Shown: positions 20,432 through 29,046, numbered from the stretch's first letter. The stretch is 64,000 nucleotides of DNA from Pseudonocardia halophobica (GCF_027922425.1 NZ_BSFQ01000001.1:310001-374000), one strand, 5' to 3'. Numbers and translations: made by a program. Notes: a model not told the origin generated them from the sequence alone.

Positions 20432-21265
20432 GTGCTGACCGGCCTGCTGTTCGCCCTCTGCGCGACCGTCCTCAACAGCGGGGCGGGGCTGCTGCAGTCG
20501 GCGGCGGCGCAGCAGACCTCGTCGCGCACGCACCTGGCCCTGCGGCCGATGTACCTGGCCGGCCTGCTGGTCGACGGCCTCGGCTGGATCTGCACCGTGG
20601 TCGCGCTGCGGCACCTGCCGGTGTTCGCGGTGCAGGCGGCGCTCGGCCTGTCGATCGCCCTGACGGCCGTCGCGACGTGGGGGCTCTACGGCGTCCGGCT
20701 GCGGGCGGTGGACCGGGTGGGCGTCGGGGCCTGTGTCCTCGGGCTCGGGGTGGTCGCGGGGAGTGCGGGCGGTGAGGCCCCGGCGGACTTCTCCGGCACC
20801 GCGATCGTCGTGCTGGCCTCGGGGGTGGCGGCGCTGGCCGTCGCCGCGATCGCGGTCTGGCGGCTCTCCGCCGCGTGGCCGCTGTCGTTCATCGCGGGCC
20901 TGGGCTTCGGCGGGACGTCGCTGGCGGTCCGCGCCGTGCACGTCGCGCCCGACGCCGGGTTCGACGTCGGCCAGCTCGCCGGCCAGCCGGCGACGTACCT
21001 GATCGGGCTGTACTGGGTCATCGGGATCACCTGCTACTCGCGGGCGCTGGCGATCGGCAGCCTCGCCGGCGTCACGGCGGTGTTCTCGGTGACCGAGGTG
21101 ATCGCGCCCGGCCTCGTGGGCATCGTGCTGCTCGGCGACCCGATCCGGAGCGGGTGGATCGTCCCGTTCGCGGCGGGCCTCGTCGTGGCGGTCGCGGGTG
21201 TGGTGGCCCTCGCGAATGCGCCGACGCCCCCGACCGTGCATCGTCGGCGCCGGCACGTCCGCTGA
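20432..21265 (+). CDS. DMT/EamA-like multispan membrane protein
   Basis: A 277-residue protein with about nine or ten hydrophobic helices across its whole length and a basic C-terminus (HRRRRHVR). The pattern and the repeated small-residue helices (VFAVQAALGLSIALTAVATW, VTAVFSVTEVIAPGLVGIVLLGD) resemble the drug/metabolite transporter superfamily. Substrate and direction of transport cannot be told. It begins at GTG 20432, and the following alpha/beta hydrolase starts 27 bp after its stop with its own good ribosome site. Confidence 0.7.
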   Translation: MLTGLLFALCATVLNSGAGLLQSAAAQQTSSRTHLALRPMYLAGLLVDGLGWICTVVALRHLPVFAVQAALGLSIALTAVATWGLYGVRLRAVDRVGVGACVLGLGVVAGSAGGEAPADFSGTAIVVLASGVAALAVAAIAVWRLSAAWPLSFIAGLGFGGTSLAVRAVHVAPDAGFDVGQLAGQPATYLIGLYWVIGITCYSRALAIGSLAGVTAVFSVTEVIAPGLVGIVLLGDPIRSGWIVPFAAGLVVAVAGVVALANAPTPPTVHRRRRHVR

Positions 21266-21292
21266 GAGCCGAGGGAGCACGGAGGAGCATCG

Positions 21293-22006
21293 ATGCCGAC
21301 CTTCACCCGCGACGGGGTGACCCTGCACTACCAGGAGCACGGCTCCGGGTTCCCGGTGCTCCTGCTGGCCCCCGGCGGGCTGCGGTCCACGATCGACGCC
21401 TGGCAGCGCGCCCCGTGGAACCCGATCGACGAGCTCGCCCCGCTCTACCGCGTGATCGCGATGGACCAGCGCAACGCCGGCGGCGGCTCCGCCGGCCCGG
21501 TCACCGCCGCGGACGGCTGGGACACCTACACCGCCGACCAGCTCGCCGTGCTCGACCACGCGGGCGCCGAGCGGGCGCACGTGCTGGGTATGTGCATCGG
21601 CGGCGCGTTCATCGCCAACCTGCTGCGGACGGCGCCGGACCGATTCACGGCGGCCGTGGCGCTGCAGCCCATCGGCCTGTCCGACAACCGCGGGCGGTTC
21701 CACGAGATGGTGCAGGGCTGGGGCGAGGAGCGCGGGATCCCCGCCGAGGACCTCACCGGCTTCGGGGACAACCTCTACGGGGGCGACGACGTGCTGTGGA
21801 GCGTCTCCGACGCCGAGGTCGAGCGCTTCGACACCCCGATCCTCGTGCTCATGGGCAACGACGAGTTCCACCCGCCGGCCGCCTCGCGCACCCTGGCGCG
21901 GCTGGCACCGAACGCGTCGCTCCTGGAGACCTGGAAGGACCCGGACAGCATCCCGATGGCACAGAAGGCCGTCGCGGAGTTCCTGGCCGCGAACACCCCG
22001 GCCTGA
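21293..22006 (+). CDS. Alpha/beta-hydrolase with Cys nucleophile elbow
   Basis: A 237-residue soluble alpha/beta-hydrolase. The oxyanion region is LAPGGLRST, then MDQRNAGGG. The nucleophile elbow reads GMCIGG (about residue 101), where most hydrolases have Ser, so Cys should be the nucleophile, as in dienelactone hydrolases. The acid is probably Asp in VLMGNDEFHPP (about residue 185). The usual late catalytic His is not obvious, and the nearest is the His in that same motif. A substrate cannot be assigned. ATG 21293 follows CGGAGGAGC. Confidence 0.8.
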   Translation: MPTFTRDGVTLHYQEHGSGFPVLLLAPGGLRSTIDAWQRAPWNPIDELAPLYRVIAMDQRNAGGGSAGPVTAADGWDTYTADQLAVLDHAGAERAHVLGMCIGGAFIANLLRTAPDRFTAAVALQPIGLSDNRGRFHEMVQGWGEERGIPAEDLTGFGDNLYGGDDVLWSVSDAEVERFDTPILVLMGNDEFHPPAASRTLARLAPNASLLETWKDPDSIPMAQKAVAEFLAANTPA

Positions 22007-22099
22007 GATCCGTTCTCTCCACGACGGCGGGTGCCCGGTCCGCCAGGATCGCCCTGTGGCGGCGGAAGGCGCCCGCCCGGCGGTGCGCGACCGGGACGG

Positions 22100-22651
22100 T
22101 CAGGCGCGGTAGGTCTGGGCCACGACGTCGCCGAAGCGGGTGACGTCGGCCAGGCGCAGCGACACCTTGGACCGGTCCCCGGGCCAGAACCGCAGCCCGC
22201 CGCCGATCGCGACCGGGAAGACCTGCAGCCGCAGCTCGTCGACCAGCCCGGCGGCGAGAAGGGTCCGGACCAGCGTGGCGCTGCCGTTGACCAGCAGCGG
22301 CCCGCCGTCGCCCTTCCTCAGCTCGGTCACCGCGTCGACGACGTCGCCCACCAGCGGGCGCGCGTTCCACGTCAGCTCCTCCGGGCGCGAGGTGGCCACG
22401 TACTTGGGCAGCGCCGTCATCCGCTCGGCGAACGCCCCCTCGCGCTGCGGCCACGAGCCCACGAAGCTCTCGTAGGTGGTGCGGCCGAGCAGCAACCCAC
22501 CCGCCTCGACGACCTCCCGGTACTTGAACTCGAAGAGCTCGGGCCTGGCGTACTCCGGGACCCAGTTGGTGTGCGGGTGCGTCGGCTCGCCGCCGGGCGC
22601 CTCCATCACGCCGTCGAGCGTCACGAACTCGCTCACCACGATCTCGCGCAT
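22100..22651 (-). CDS. Dihydrofolate-reductase-like (RibD C-terminal) protein
   Basis: A 183-residue protein of the RibD C-terminal/dihydrofolate-reductase superfamily. It opens VSEFVTLDGVMEAPGG, then has LLLGRTTYESFVGSWP and a core strand GGPLLVNGSATLVRTLL, which matches the nucleotide-binding GxGxL-type segment. These small stand-alone proteins are common in actinobacteria and are probably NADPH-dependent reductases, but their substrates are unknown. The genuine folate enzyme is usually elsewhere beside thyA. It is monocistronic, and the hydrolase gene converges on it with only 93 bp between stops. Confidence 0.82.
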   Translation of the reverse strand: MREIVVSEFVTLDGVMEAPGGEPTHPHTNWVPEYARPELFEFKYREVVEAGGLLLGRTTYESFVGSWPQREGAFAERMTALPKYVATSRPEELTWNARPLVGDVVDAVTELRKGDGGPLLVNGSATLVRTLLAAGLVDELRLQVFPVAIGGGLRFWPGDRSKVSLRLADVTRFGDVVAQTYRA

Positions 22652-22730
22652 GGGTGCCGTCCTCTCCTGCCTCCGATGGCCCCCGGTCGACCGCCGGACG
22701 CCCGGGAACTCATCGGCCTATCGTGGCGGC

Positions 22731-23024
22731 ATGACGAGCTGGGTCCCCGACGCGTGCACGCTCCCCACCGAGGAGCGTCCGCTGCGGGTCGCGGAGTTCG
22801 ACACGCTCCTGTCCACCGGGGTCACCGAGATGGTCCGCGTCGACGCCGGGCACGTTCGGCTCACGCTGCGCCCGGAGCGGGTGGCCGAGGCCGCGGACCT
22901 GGTCGCGCGGGAGAGCGCCTGTTGCTCGTTCTTCGCCTTCACCCTCGCCGGGACGGTGCTCGACGTCCGGGTGCCCGAGGCGCACGTCGGCGTACTCGAC
23001 GGGCTGGTCGCGCGGGTGAGCTGA
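22731..23024 (+). CDS. Small Cys-Cys protein beside a MerR regulator
   Basis: A 97-residue protein I cannot assign to a named family. It has Cys9 and a paired Cys-Cys (SACCSFFAFTL, about residues 64-65). Similar small proteins are often found next to MerR-type regulators, which suggests metal or thiol sensing, but this is inference. A TATCGT -10-like hexamer (22719-22724) ends 6 nt before ATG 22731 and there is no ribosome site, so it is probably leaderless. Its stop abuts that of the convergent MerR gene without a single base between. Confidence 0.65.
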   Translation: MTSWVPDACTLPTEERPLRVAEFDTLLSTGVTEMVRVDAGHVRLTLRPERVAEAADLVARESACCSFFAFTLAGTVLDVRVPEAHVGVLDGLVARVS

Positions 23025-23732
23025 TCACGGCTCCAGGAACGCGTGGAGCAGGGCGGCGCCGCGGAGCATGGCGCGGGCCCGGGTGTCGTGGGCGGCGCGC
23101 CGCTCCGCCACGGCCGCCCGCAGCGCGTCGGGGCTCCCGGTGCGGTGCAGCCCGTCGAGCACCGGCCGGATCCGCGCGAACGGGTAGTGGCCCTGCCGGA
23201 GCAGCCGCACGATCTGCGCGTCCCGGATGTCGGCGGCCCCGTACCGGCGGGCGCGGCCGATCCGCTCGCGCTGCGGCGCGAGCAGCCCCGCGGCCTCCCA
23301 CACCCGCAGCGCCGACGGCCGCACGCCGAGCCGACGGGCGAGCTCGCCGACGGACAGGGGCGGCCCGGGTGGCGCCTGCGGCTCGGCCCCGGCGAGCACC
23401 TCCAGCGCGGCGGCGGCCTCGTCGGTGGCCAGGCGTTGGGCGTGCAGGCCGGCGTGGCTCTCGTCGAGCAGCCGGAAGGCCCGGGTGGTGTCGCCCGCGT
23501 GCACGGCGTGCATCACCGCCGTCGCGGTGGGATGGCCGTGGCCGACGGCCAGTGCGCGGTACGCCAGCAGCGCGCGCAGGTGCGTCCCGTCGTAGGCCCG
23601 GTAGCCCGACGGCGTCCGCGGGACCGGCGGCAGCACGCCGGCGTCCTCGTGGTTGCGGACCTGCTGCGTCGAGATGCCCGCGGCGCGCGCCAGGTCCACG
23701 GGACGCAGGCGGGTGCGGGTCGGCTGCCTCAC
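23025..23732 (-). CDS. MerR-like regulator with two HTH domains
   Basis: A 235-residue transcription factor with two MerR-type winged helices in one chain. The first is at about residues 8-75 (VDLARAAGISTQQVRNHEDAGVLPP ... SGYRAYDGTHL). The second is at about 125-195 (LSVGELARRLGVRPSALRVWEAAGLLAPQRE ... ARRYGAADIRDAQIVRLL). Most MerR proteins have one such domain plus an effector domain. Here the second HTH takes the place of a sensor, so it may bind DNA as a pseudo-dimer. GTG 23732 overlaps the upstream GNAT stop by 4 bp (GTGA), so the two are coupled. Confidence 0.82.
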   Translation of the reverse strand: MRQPTRTRLRPVDLARAAGISTQQVRNHEDAGVLPPVPRTPSGYRAYDGTHLRALLAYRALAVGHGHPTATAVMHAVHAGDTTRAFRLLDESHAGLHAQRLATDEAAAALEVLAGAEPQAPPGPPLSVGELARRLGVRPSALRVWEAAGLLAPQRERIGRARRYGAADIRDAQIVRLLRQGHYPFARIRPVLDGLHRTGSPDALRAAVAERRAAHDTRARAMLRGAALLHAFLEP

Positions 23733-24202
23733 AGGGTGCGGAAGTACCGCACGGAGGGCAGCGCCGTGTAGCCGCAGTGCTCGTACAGCCCCCGGGCCGC
23801 CGCGTGCCCCGGGTCCCCGCCGGTCTCGACCATCGCGACCGTGCTGCCGCGCTCGCGCAGCCGGGCCGTCGCGTGCTCGGTGAGGGCCCGCCCGACCCCG
23901 TGCCGGTGGTGGGCCGGGTCCACGGCGACCATGTGGATCTCCCCGGTCGTGTCGTCGAGCGAGTGCAGGGCGACGAACCCGGCCACCCGCCCGTCGACCT
24001 CGGCGACCCAGGCCTCCATGTCGGCACAGGCCTGCGCGACGGCCCCGGCCTGCGCGGTCCGCCAGTCCGGGTAGTAGGCCTCGTACACCCCCGACCCGGC
24101 CAGCACCCGCTCCATCGAGGCGAACACGGGTTCCCACGCCCGCAACGACAGCGCGACCACGGCCTCGCGGTCCCCGGCGGTGAACGGACGCAGCTGCACC
24201 AT
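23729..24202 (-). CDS. GNAT-family N-acetyltransferase
   Basis: A 157-residue acetyl-CoA-dependent N-acetyltransferase. Motif A is present as MVAVDPAHHRHGVGRALTEHA (about residues 91-111), the Q/RxxGxG/A loop that binds the pyrophosphate of acetyl-CoA. GLYEHCGYTAL near the C-terminus is the usual motif B. The acceptor cannot be predicted. It is first gene of a two-gene operon with the double-HTH MerR regulator. Transfer to antibiotics or amino groups is possible but not supported by more than family membership. Confidence 0.87.
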   Translation of the reverse strand: MVQLRPFTAGDREAVVALSLRAWEPVFASMERVLAGSGVYEAYYPDWRTAQAGAVAQACADMEAWVAEVDGRVAGFVALHSLDDTTGEIHMVAVDPAHHRHGVGRALTEHATARLRERGSTVAMVETGGDPGHAAARGLYEHCGYTALPSVRYFRTL

Positions 24203-24243
24203 CCGGGCATCGTGCCCGGGTGCGTGCCGGCCGCAAAGCGACT

Positions 24244-24495
24244 TCAGGCGGCGCGGTCCAGCGCGACCGGCAGGGTGAGCCAGGCGCGGCGCTCGAGCAA
24301 CCGGTCCAGGTCGGCCTGCCACGTCGCGACGGCGGCGGGGGCCCGGCCGGCGTCGCGGGCGATGCGGCCGCGCAGCCGGGCGAGGTGCCGGTCGAGGCTG
24401 ACGAGGTCGGGGCAGTGGTAGCGATCCCTCGAGCCCTGCACGCTGAGCAGCGGGTCGAGGTGCCGGGCGGGGGCGAACGGAGCGGTGGTGAGCAC
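24244..24495 (-). CDS. Small hypothetical protein
   Basis: An 83-residue, Arg/Leu-rich, probably helical protein (LVSLDRHLARLRGRIARDAG ... WQADLDRLLERRAW). No known family. I chose GTG 24495 because GGAGGACACC lies directly upstream. A longer in-frame version to 24618 lacks a ribosome site. It stands alone between the GNAT gene and the tRNA. Confidence 0.55.
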   Translation of the reverse strand: MLTTAPFAPARHLDPLLSVQGSRDRYHCPDLVSLDRHLARLRGRIARDAGRAPAAVATWQADLDRLLERRAWLTLPVALDRAA

Positions 24496-24653
24496 GGTGT
24501 CCTCCGGGTGTCGGTGCTGACCGTGCGAGGGTCGCGAACCGGGCGGACCGCCGGCGTCGGCGAGCGCTGCCCACACCGGACCGCGAGGTGCCCAACCGAC
24601 GGCGGCGATGATGCCCACGCGGGGCGTGCGGAGCGCGGGAACCCCGAGAACGA

Positions 24654-24684
24654 CGAAAGCCCAGGCCTGTGACCTGGGCTTTCG
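24654..24684 (-). terminator. Terminator of tRNA-Gly
   Basis: Perfect 12-bp stem CGAAAGCCCAGG / CCTGGGCTTTCG with a 7-nt loop, 7 bp beyond the tRNA 3' end on the minus strand. It ends in a short T-rich stretch (TTTCGTCGTTC) in that direction. Confidence 0.8.
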
Positions 24685-24691
24685 GAGTGAG

Positions 24692-24762
24692 AGCGGATGA
24701 CGGGAATCGAACCCGCGTATTCAGCTTGGGAAGCTGATGTTCTACCATTGAACTACATCCGC
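24692..24762 (-). tRNA. tRNA-Gly (anticodon CCC)
   Basis: On the minus strand a 71-nt cloverleaf: acceptor GCGGATG pairs with CATCCGC, with discriminator U as usual for bacterial tRNA-Gly. The anticodon arm TCAGC-TTCCCAA-GCTGA gives anticodon CCC (codon GGG). The T-arm is CGGGTTCGATTCCCG. CCA is not encoded. No duplicated 3' end was seen nearby that would mark an integrated element. Confidence 0.95.
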
Positions 24763-24830
24763 AGTGCGTGAGAGCGACTCTAGCATCCCCGCTGCGGCCC
24801 TCGATCCACCTCCCCGGATAGGCTGCGGGC

Positions 24831-25412
24831 GTGTTGCTCTCGGACCGCGACCTGCGCAAGGAGCTCGAGTCCGGGCGCCTCGGGCTCGACCCGTGGGACG
24901 AGGCGATGCTGCAGCCGTCGAGCATCGACGTGCGGCTGGACCGCTTCTTCCGGGTCTTCCAGAACTCCCGCTACACCCACATCGACCCGTCGATCCAGCA
25001 GGACGAGCTCACCACGCCGGTCGAGACCGCCGACGGGGACACCTTCGTGCTGCACCCCGGGGAGTTCGTCCTCGGGTCGACGTTCGAGCAGGTCAGCCTG
25101 CCGGACGACCTGGCGGGGCGGCTCGAGGGCAAGTCCAGCCTCGGCCGGCTGGGCCTGCTCACCCACTCGACAGCAGGGTTCATCGACCCGGGCTTCACCG
25201 GCCACATCACGCTCGAGCTGTCCAACGTCGCGAACCTGCCGATCACGCTCTGGCCGGGCATGAAGATCGGGCAGCTGTGCCTGTTCCGGCTGTCCAGCCC
25301 CGCGGAGCGGCCCTACGGCAGCGAGGGCGTCGGCTCCCGCTACCAGGGGCAGCGGGGCCCGACGCCCTCGCGCGCGTGGAAGAACTTCCACAAGGTCGAC
25401 ACCCGGCGCTGA
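24831..25412 (+). CDS. dcd: dCTP deaminase (probably bifunctional, dUMP-forming)
   Basis: A 193-residue enzyme that deaminates dCTP for dTMP synthesis. The signature [27 protein letters not shown] (about residues 100-126) contains the conserved Ser, Arg and Ala-Gly residues of the active site. The length and motif match M. tuberculosis Dcd, which both deaminates dCTP and hydrolyses dUTP to dUMP, so the bifunctional form is likely here. GTG 24831 is preceded by TAGGCT (24819-24824) with a 6-nt gap and no ribosome site, so it is probably leaderless. It lies just after the tRNA in divergent orientation. Confidence 0.95.
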   Translation: MLLSDRDLRKELESGRLGLDPWDEAMLQPSSIDVRLDRFFRVFQNSRYTHIDPSIQQDELTTPVETADGDTFVLHPGEFVLGSTFEQVSLPDDLAGRLEGKSSLGRLGLLTHSTAGFIDPGFTGHITLELSNVANLPITLWPGMKIGQLCLFRLSSPAERPYGSEGVGSRYQGQRGPTPSRAWKNFHKVDTRR

Positions 25413-25426
25413 GTCGACCCGAGGGG

Positions 25427-26140
25427 TCAGACCGCGGCCACCCGCGCGTCCCATCGGAAGTTGCGGGTGGCCAGCCAGCCGAACAGCACCGGCCACGCGA
25501 CCAGCGAGACCAGGGCGTACGGCGTCCACGGCGCACCGTAGGCCACCCGGCTCAGCGCGCCGATCGCCCCGCCCGGCAGCAGCGCGAGGATGTCGGGCCA
25601 GCCGCCCGCCGGGATCACGGCGATGATCACCGCGGACCCGACCACCACGAAGAACAGCGGCAGCGTGGTGATCTGCGCCCGCTCGGCCGAGGGCGTCACG
25701 ATCGCGGTGGCGAGTGCCGCCGTCGTCACCAGCGCGAGGCCGCCCAGGACGGCGAGCAGCAGCGCGAGCGGCGCGCTCGGTGCCGGCAGGCCGGCCACGA
25801 CATCGAACACCCCGAACAGGATCAGCTGCGCCAGGGCCAGCACGGCCGCGGGCCCGACGGTCCCGACCAGCAGCCCGCCGTCGGAGATCCCGCTGGTCCG
25901 GAAACGCTTGAGCACGCGGGACTGCCGGCGCGCGACCAGCGTCTGCGTCCCACCGACGTACACCCCCATCCCGAGCGCGAACACGATCTGCATGGCGACG
26001 ACGTAGGTCGGCGCGTCGATCTGGCTGAAGGTCAGGAAGACGCCGAGGGCGAGCGGCACGACCAGCACGGACGTCAGCATCGTGCGGTTGCGCAGGATCA
26101 GCTTCAGCTCGGACCAGACCAGTGCGGTGACGCGGTCCAT
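25427..26140 (-). CDS. ABC-2 type transporter permease
   Basis: A 237-residue membrane protein with six helices in the ABC-2 arrangement: MDRVTALVWSELKLILRNRT before helix 1, a helix pair around residues 50-75, and LLPGGAIGALSRVAYGAP near the end before the last helix. The ATPase stop and this ATG overlap by one base (TGATG), so the two are translated together and probably form a two-subunit exporter. The substrate is unknown; such exporters next to DesK-type two-component systems often move lipids, antibiotics or peptides. Confidence 0.87.
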   Translation of the reverse strand: MDRVTALVWSELKLILRNRTMLTSVLVVPLALGVFLTFSQIDAPTYVVAMQIVFALGMGVYVGGTQTLVARRQSRVLKRFRTSGISDGGLLVGTVGPAAVLALAQLILFGVFDVVAGLPAPSAPLALLLAVLGGLALVTTAALATAIVTPSAERAQITTLPLFFVVVGSAVIIAVIPAGGWPDILALLPGGAIGALSRVAYGAPWTPYALVSLVAWPVLFGWLATRNFRWDARVAAV

Positions 26141-27090
26141 CACGCCTCCTCGGGTGCCGACGCGGTGTCCGAGTCGGTGCGGATCGAGTGGTAGATGTCG
26201 GCGAGCGACGCCGGCGCGGCCCGCAGGTCGGACAGCCGGATCCCGTGGTCGGCCGCCCAGGCCAGGAACGCGGTGAGGTCGCGTTGCAGATCCGTGGTGC
26301 CGACCCGGACCGTCCGGCCCTCCAGCACCGCGCCGTCGGGCGGCGTGACGCCCTCGGGGAGCGTCGCCGAGAACCCGGCCGGTCGGCTCGCGAGGATCTG
26401 CTCGAGTGTTCCGGACACGGCCAGCCGCCCCTCGTGCATGATCGCGACCCGGTCGGCCAGCGCCTCCGCCTCCTCCAGGTAGTGCGTGGTGAGGACGACC
26501 GTGCGGCCGGCCTCCTGCAGCTCCTGGATCGCGTCCCAGGTGCGGCGCCGGGACCCCGGGTCGAGGCCGGTCGTCGGCTCGTCGAGGACGACCAGCTCGG
26601 GCGAGCCCCACACCGCCGTCGCCAGGTCGAGGCGCCGCTTCTCGCCGCCGGACAGGGCACCGACGCGCACGTCGCGGCGGTGCCCCAGGTCGAAGCGCTC
26701 CAGCAGCCGGTCGGGCCGGTCCGGACGGACCGCCAGCTTCCCCCACAGCTCGAGCGTCTCCCCGACCGTCAGCTCCTCGACGAACCCGCCCTCCTGCAGC
26801 TGGATCCCCATCCGCGCCCGCAGCTCGTCGCGCTGGGTGCCCGGGTCGAAGCCGAGCACCGAGACCTCGCCCCCGCTGCGCCGCTGGAACCCCTCGAGCA
26901 CCTCGAGCGTGGTCGTCTTGCCCGCGCCGTTGGTGCCCAGCAGCGCGAACACCTCGCCGCGCAGGACCTCGAGGTCGACCCCCCGGACGGCCTCGAACGT
27001 CCCGTACCGCACCTGCAGCCCCCGTACCCGGATGGCCGTGTCGCGTCCCCCCGCACCGGCCACCGCCGGCTCGCTCACCGTCTCCGTCAT
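26140..27090 (-). CDS. ABC transporter ATPase subunit
   Basis: A 316-residue ATPase. Walker A is LLGTNGAGKTT (about residues 50-60), the signature is ALSGGEKRRLDLA, Walker B is LVVLDEPTTGLD, and the H-loop is VVLTTHYLEEAEAL. It drives the permease encoded directly downstream. The C-terminal 80 residues resemble the accessory region of drug/lipid exporter ATPases. ATG 27090 is chosen; GTG codons just upstream are alternatives and would add only one or two residues. The divergent histidine kinase begins 148 bp away, suggesting control by that two-component system. Confidence 0.9.
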   Translation of the reverse strand: MTETVSEPAVAGAGGRDTAIRVRGLQVRYGTFEAVRGVDLEVLRGEVFALLGTNGAGKTTTLEVLEGFQRRSGGEVSVLGFDPGTQRDELRARMGIQLQEGGFVEELTVGETLELWGKLAVRPDRPDRLLERFDLGHRRDVRVGALSGGEKRRLDLATAVWGSPELVVLDEPTTGLDPGSRRRTWDAIQELQEAGRTVVLTTHYLEEAEALADRVAIMHEGRLAVSGTLEQILASRPAGFSATLPEGVTPPDGAVLEGRTVRVGTTDLQRDLTAFLAWAADHGIRLSDLRAAPASLADIYHSIRTDSDTASAPEEA

Positions 27091-27238
27091 GACCACCACG
27101 GTGCCCGGCCGCCGGGGTGCCGCGGTAGGCGCGCGCATCACACGTCCTGCTGACGCTGTGCACGGCTGGCGATGACAGCTGTCATCGGTCCCGTCGCAGG
27201 TCGGGACCGGGCCGGACGTCTCGGATACCGTCGGCGGT

Positions 27239-28435
27239 GTGACGACCGACCGCCCGCCGACCGCCGAGCCGAAGGGGCGGCTCGCCGCCGAGGAGCGGCA
27301 GGTCCGCGCGGCGCGCCGGTTCAGCCGGATCGGGCTGCTCATGACCGTCGGCTGGCTGCTGCTCGTGCCCGCGTTCGTGCTGTGGACGGGGCTGCCGGAG
27401 CCCGCCTGGCTGGCCGCGCTCGTCCCGCTCTACCTGGCGGCGATGGTGCTGCACCTGATCCGGATCCGGCGGTACGTGCGGTCGCTCGGCACCCCAGCCT
27501 CGCCCGTGTTCGTGACCGCCGCGTGCGCGGTGGGCCTGGCGATCACGCTCGTCGGCGTCGCCTCGTCCTGGGCCGGGTGGACCTGGGCGCTGGTGGCCGG
27601 GATCCTCCTGGGCGACGTCGTCGCGGGCCGGCGGGCGCGGGTGATCGCCCTGTGGGTGGTCGCGTCGGCCGCGGTGGTGGTCGCGCTGACCTACGCCCTC
27701 GGCGCGCTCGTGCGGCCCAGCATCGAGGGGGTTCCGATCTCGCCGTGGTTCGCGGCCGGGATCGCCGGGTTCTACGTGGCGAGCATGTGGTGCCTCGACG
27801 TCGAGCGGCTGTGGTGGTTCAAGGCCGTCACCGACCTCGACGACTCGCGCCGCACCGCCGCCGAGCTCGCCACCGCCCGCGAACGGCTCCGGCTCGCCGA
27901 CGACCTGCACGACATCCTCGGGCACGCGCTCGAGGTCGTCGCCTTCAAGAGCGAGCTCGCCGCCCGGCTGCTGGAGGCCGACCCCGACCGGGCGCGGTCC
28001 GAGATGGACGAGGTGCAACGGGTGGCGCGCGAGTCGTTGACCGAGGTCAGGGCCCTGGTCCGGAGCACCCGGGACACCGACCTCGCCATCGAGCTCGCGG
28101 GGGCGCGGGCGGTCCTCGGCTCCGCCGGGGTGGCGCTGGAGGTGCGCGGCGACCCCGACGCCGTCGCGCCGGCCGCCCGCAACGTCCTCGGCCGCGTGCT
28201 GCGCGAGGCCATGACCAACGTCCTGCGGCACGCCGAGCCGAGCCGCTGCACCATCGAGATCGGCGCGGACCGGCTGGTCGTGTGCAACGACGGCGTGTCC
28301 GGCCCCGGCGACGGCGCCGGTACGGGGCTCGCCGGGCTGGAGCGCTACCTGGAGGAACACGCCGGGCGGCTCGCCGCCGGCTGCGACGGGCGGGGCGGCT
28401 ACCGGCTCGAGGCGGTTCTGGGGAGCGGCCGGTGA
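27239..28435 (+). CDS. DesK/NarX-type sensor histidine kinase
   Basis: A 398-residue membrane kinase. Five or six hydrophobic helices fill residues 25-185. The dimerisation/phosphorylation motif DDLHDILGHALEVV places the phospho-accepting His at residue 224 (HisKA_3 type). The ATPase domain has REAMTNVLRHA (N box) and a short G-box region GPGDGAGTGLAGL. Little sits outside the membrane, so the signal is probably sensed within it. TACCGT ends 7 nt before GTG 27239 (leaderless). It is divergent from the ABC transporter and overlaps the response regulator by 4 bp. Confidence 0.9.
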   Translation: MTTDRPPTAEPKGRLAAEERQVRAARRFSRIGLLMTVGWLLLVPAFVLWTGLPEPAWLAALVPLYLAAMVLHLIRIRRYVRSLGTPASPVFVTAACAVGLAITLVGVASSWAGWTWALVAGILLGDVVAGRRARVIALWVVASAAVVVALTYALGALVRPSIEGVPISPWFAAGIAGFYVASMWCLDVERLWWFKAVTDLDDSRRTAAELATARERLRLADDLHDILGHALEVVAFKSELAARLLEADPDRARSEMDEVQRVARESLTEVRALVRSTRDTDLAIELAGARAVLGSAGVALEVRGDPDAVAPAARNVLGRVLREAMTNVLRHAEPSRCTIEIGADRLVVCNDGVSGPGDGAGTGLAGLERYLEEHAGRLAAGCDGRGGYRLEAVLGSGR

Positions 28436-29046
28436 TCCGGCTGGTCCTCGCCGACGACGAGTCGCTCACCCGGGGAGCCGTCGGTGCCCTGCTCAACCTC
28501 GAAGCCGACCTGACCGTGGTCGCCGAGGCGTCCTCGGGCGACGAGGCGGTGGCGGCGATCGCCGCGCAGGAGCCGGACGTCGCGGTCCTCGACGTCGAGA
28601 TGCCCGGCCTCGACGGTGCCGAGGTCGCCCAGTGGGTGCAGGCGAACGCGCCGGGCGTCCGGTGCATCGTGCTGACCCGGCACGCCCGGCCCGGGGTGCT
28701 GCGGCGCGCGCTGGCCGCCGGGGCGGCGGGCTTCGTGACGAAGAGTGCGCCCGCCTCGCTGCTCGCCGACGTGATCCGGCGGGTGCACGGCGGCGGCCGC
28801 TACGTCGACCCCGACCTGGCCATGACCGCCCTGACCACGGAGGACTGCCCGCTCACCGAGCGGGAGCTGCAGGTCCTGCGCAGCGTCGGGCAGGTGGGGC
28901 CGGCGGGCACGGCGGGCGACATCGCCGCGCGCGTGCACCTCTCCGCCGGCACCGTCCGCAACTACCTGTCCTCGGCGATGCAGAAGCTCGGCGTCGCGAC
29001 GCGGGTGGAGGCGCTGGAGCGGGCCCGCGACCACGGCTGGTTGTGA
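28432..29046 (+). CDS. NarL/FixJ-type response regulator
   Basis: A 204-residue regulator. The receiver domain (residues 1-120) has the acidic pair ADDE, phospho-acceptor Asp54 in VLDVEMPGLDG, a conserved Thr and the Lys of GFVTKSAP. The LuxR-type helix-turn-helix is at about 140-200 (LTERELQVLRSVGQ ... HLSAGTVRNYLSSAMQKLGV). The GTG start overlaps the kinase stop (GTGA), giving fixed-ratio translation. The divergent ABC exporter is the natural target. Confidence 0.92.
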   Translation: MIRLVLADDESLTRGAVGALLNLEADLTVVAEASSGDEAVAAIAAQEPDVAVLDVEMPGLDGAEVAQWVQANAPGVRCIVLTRHARPGVLRRALAAGAAGFVTKSAPASLLADVIRRVHGGGRYVDPDLAMTALTTEDCPLTERELQVLRSVGQVGPAGTAGDIAARVHLSAGTVRNYLSSAMQKLGVATRVEALERARDHGWL

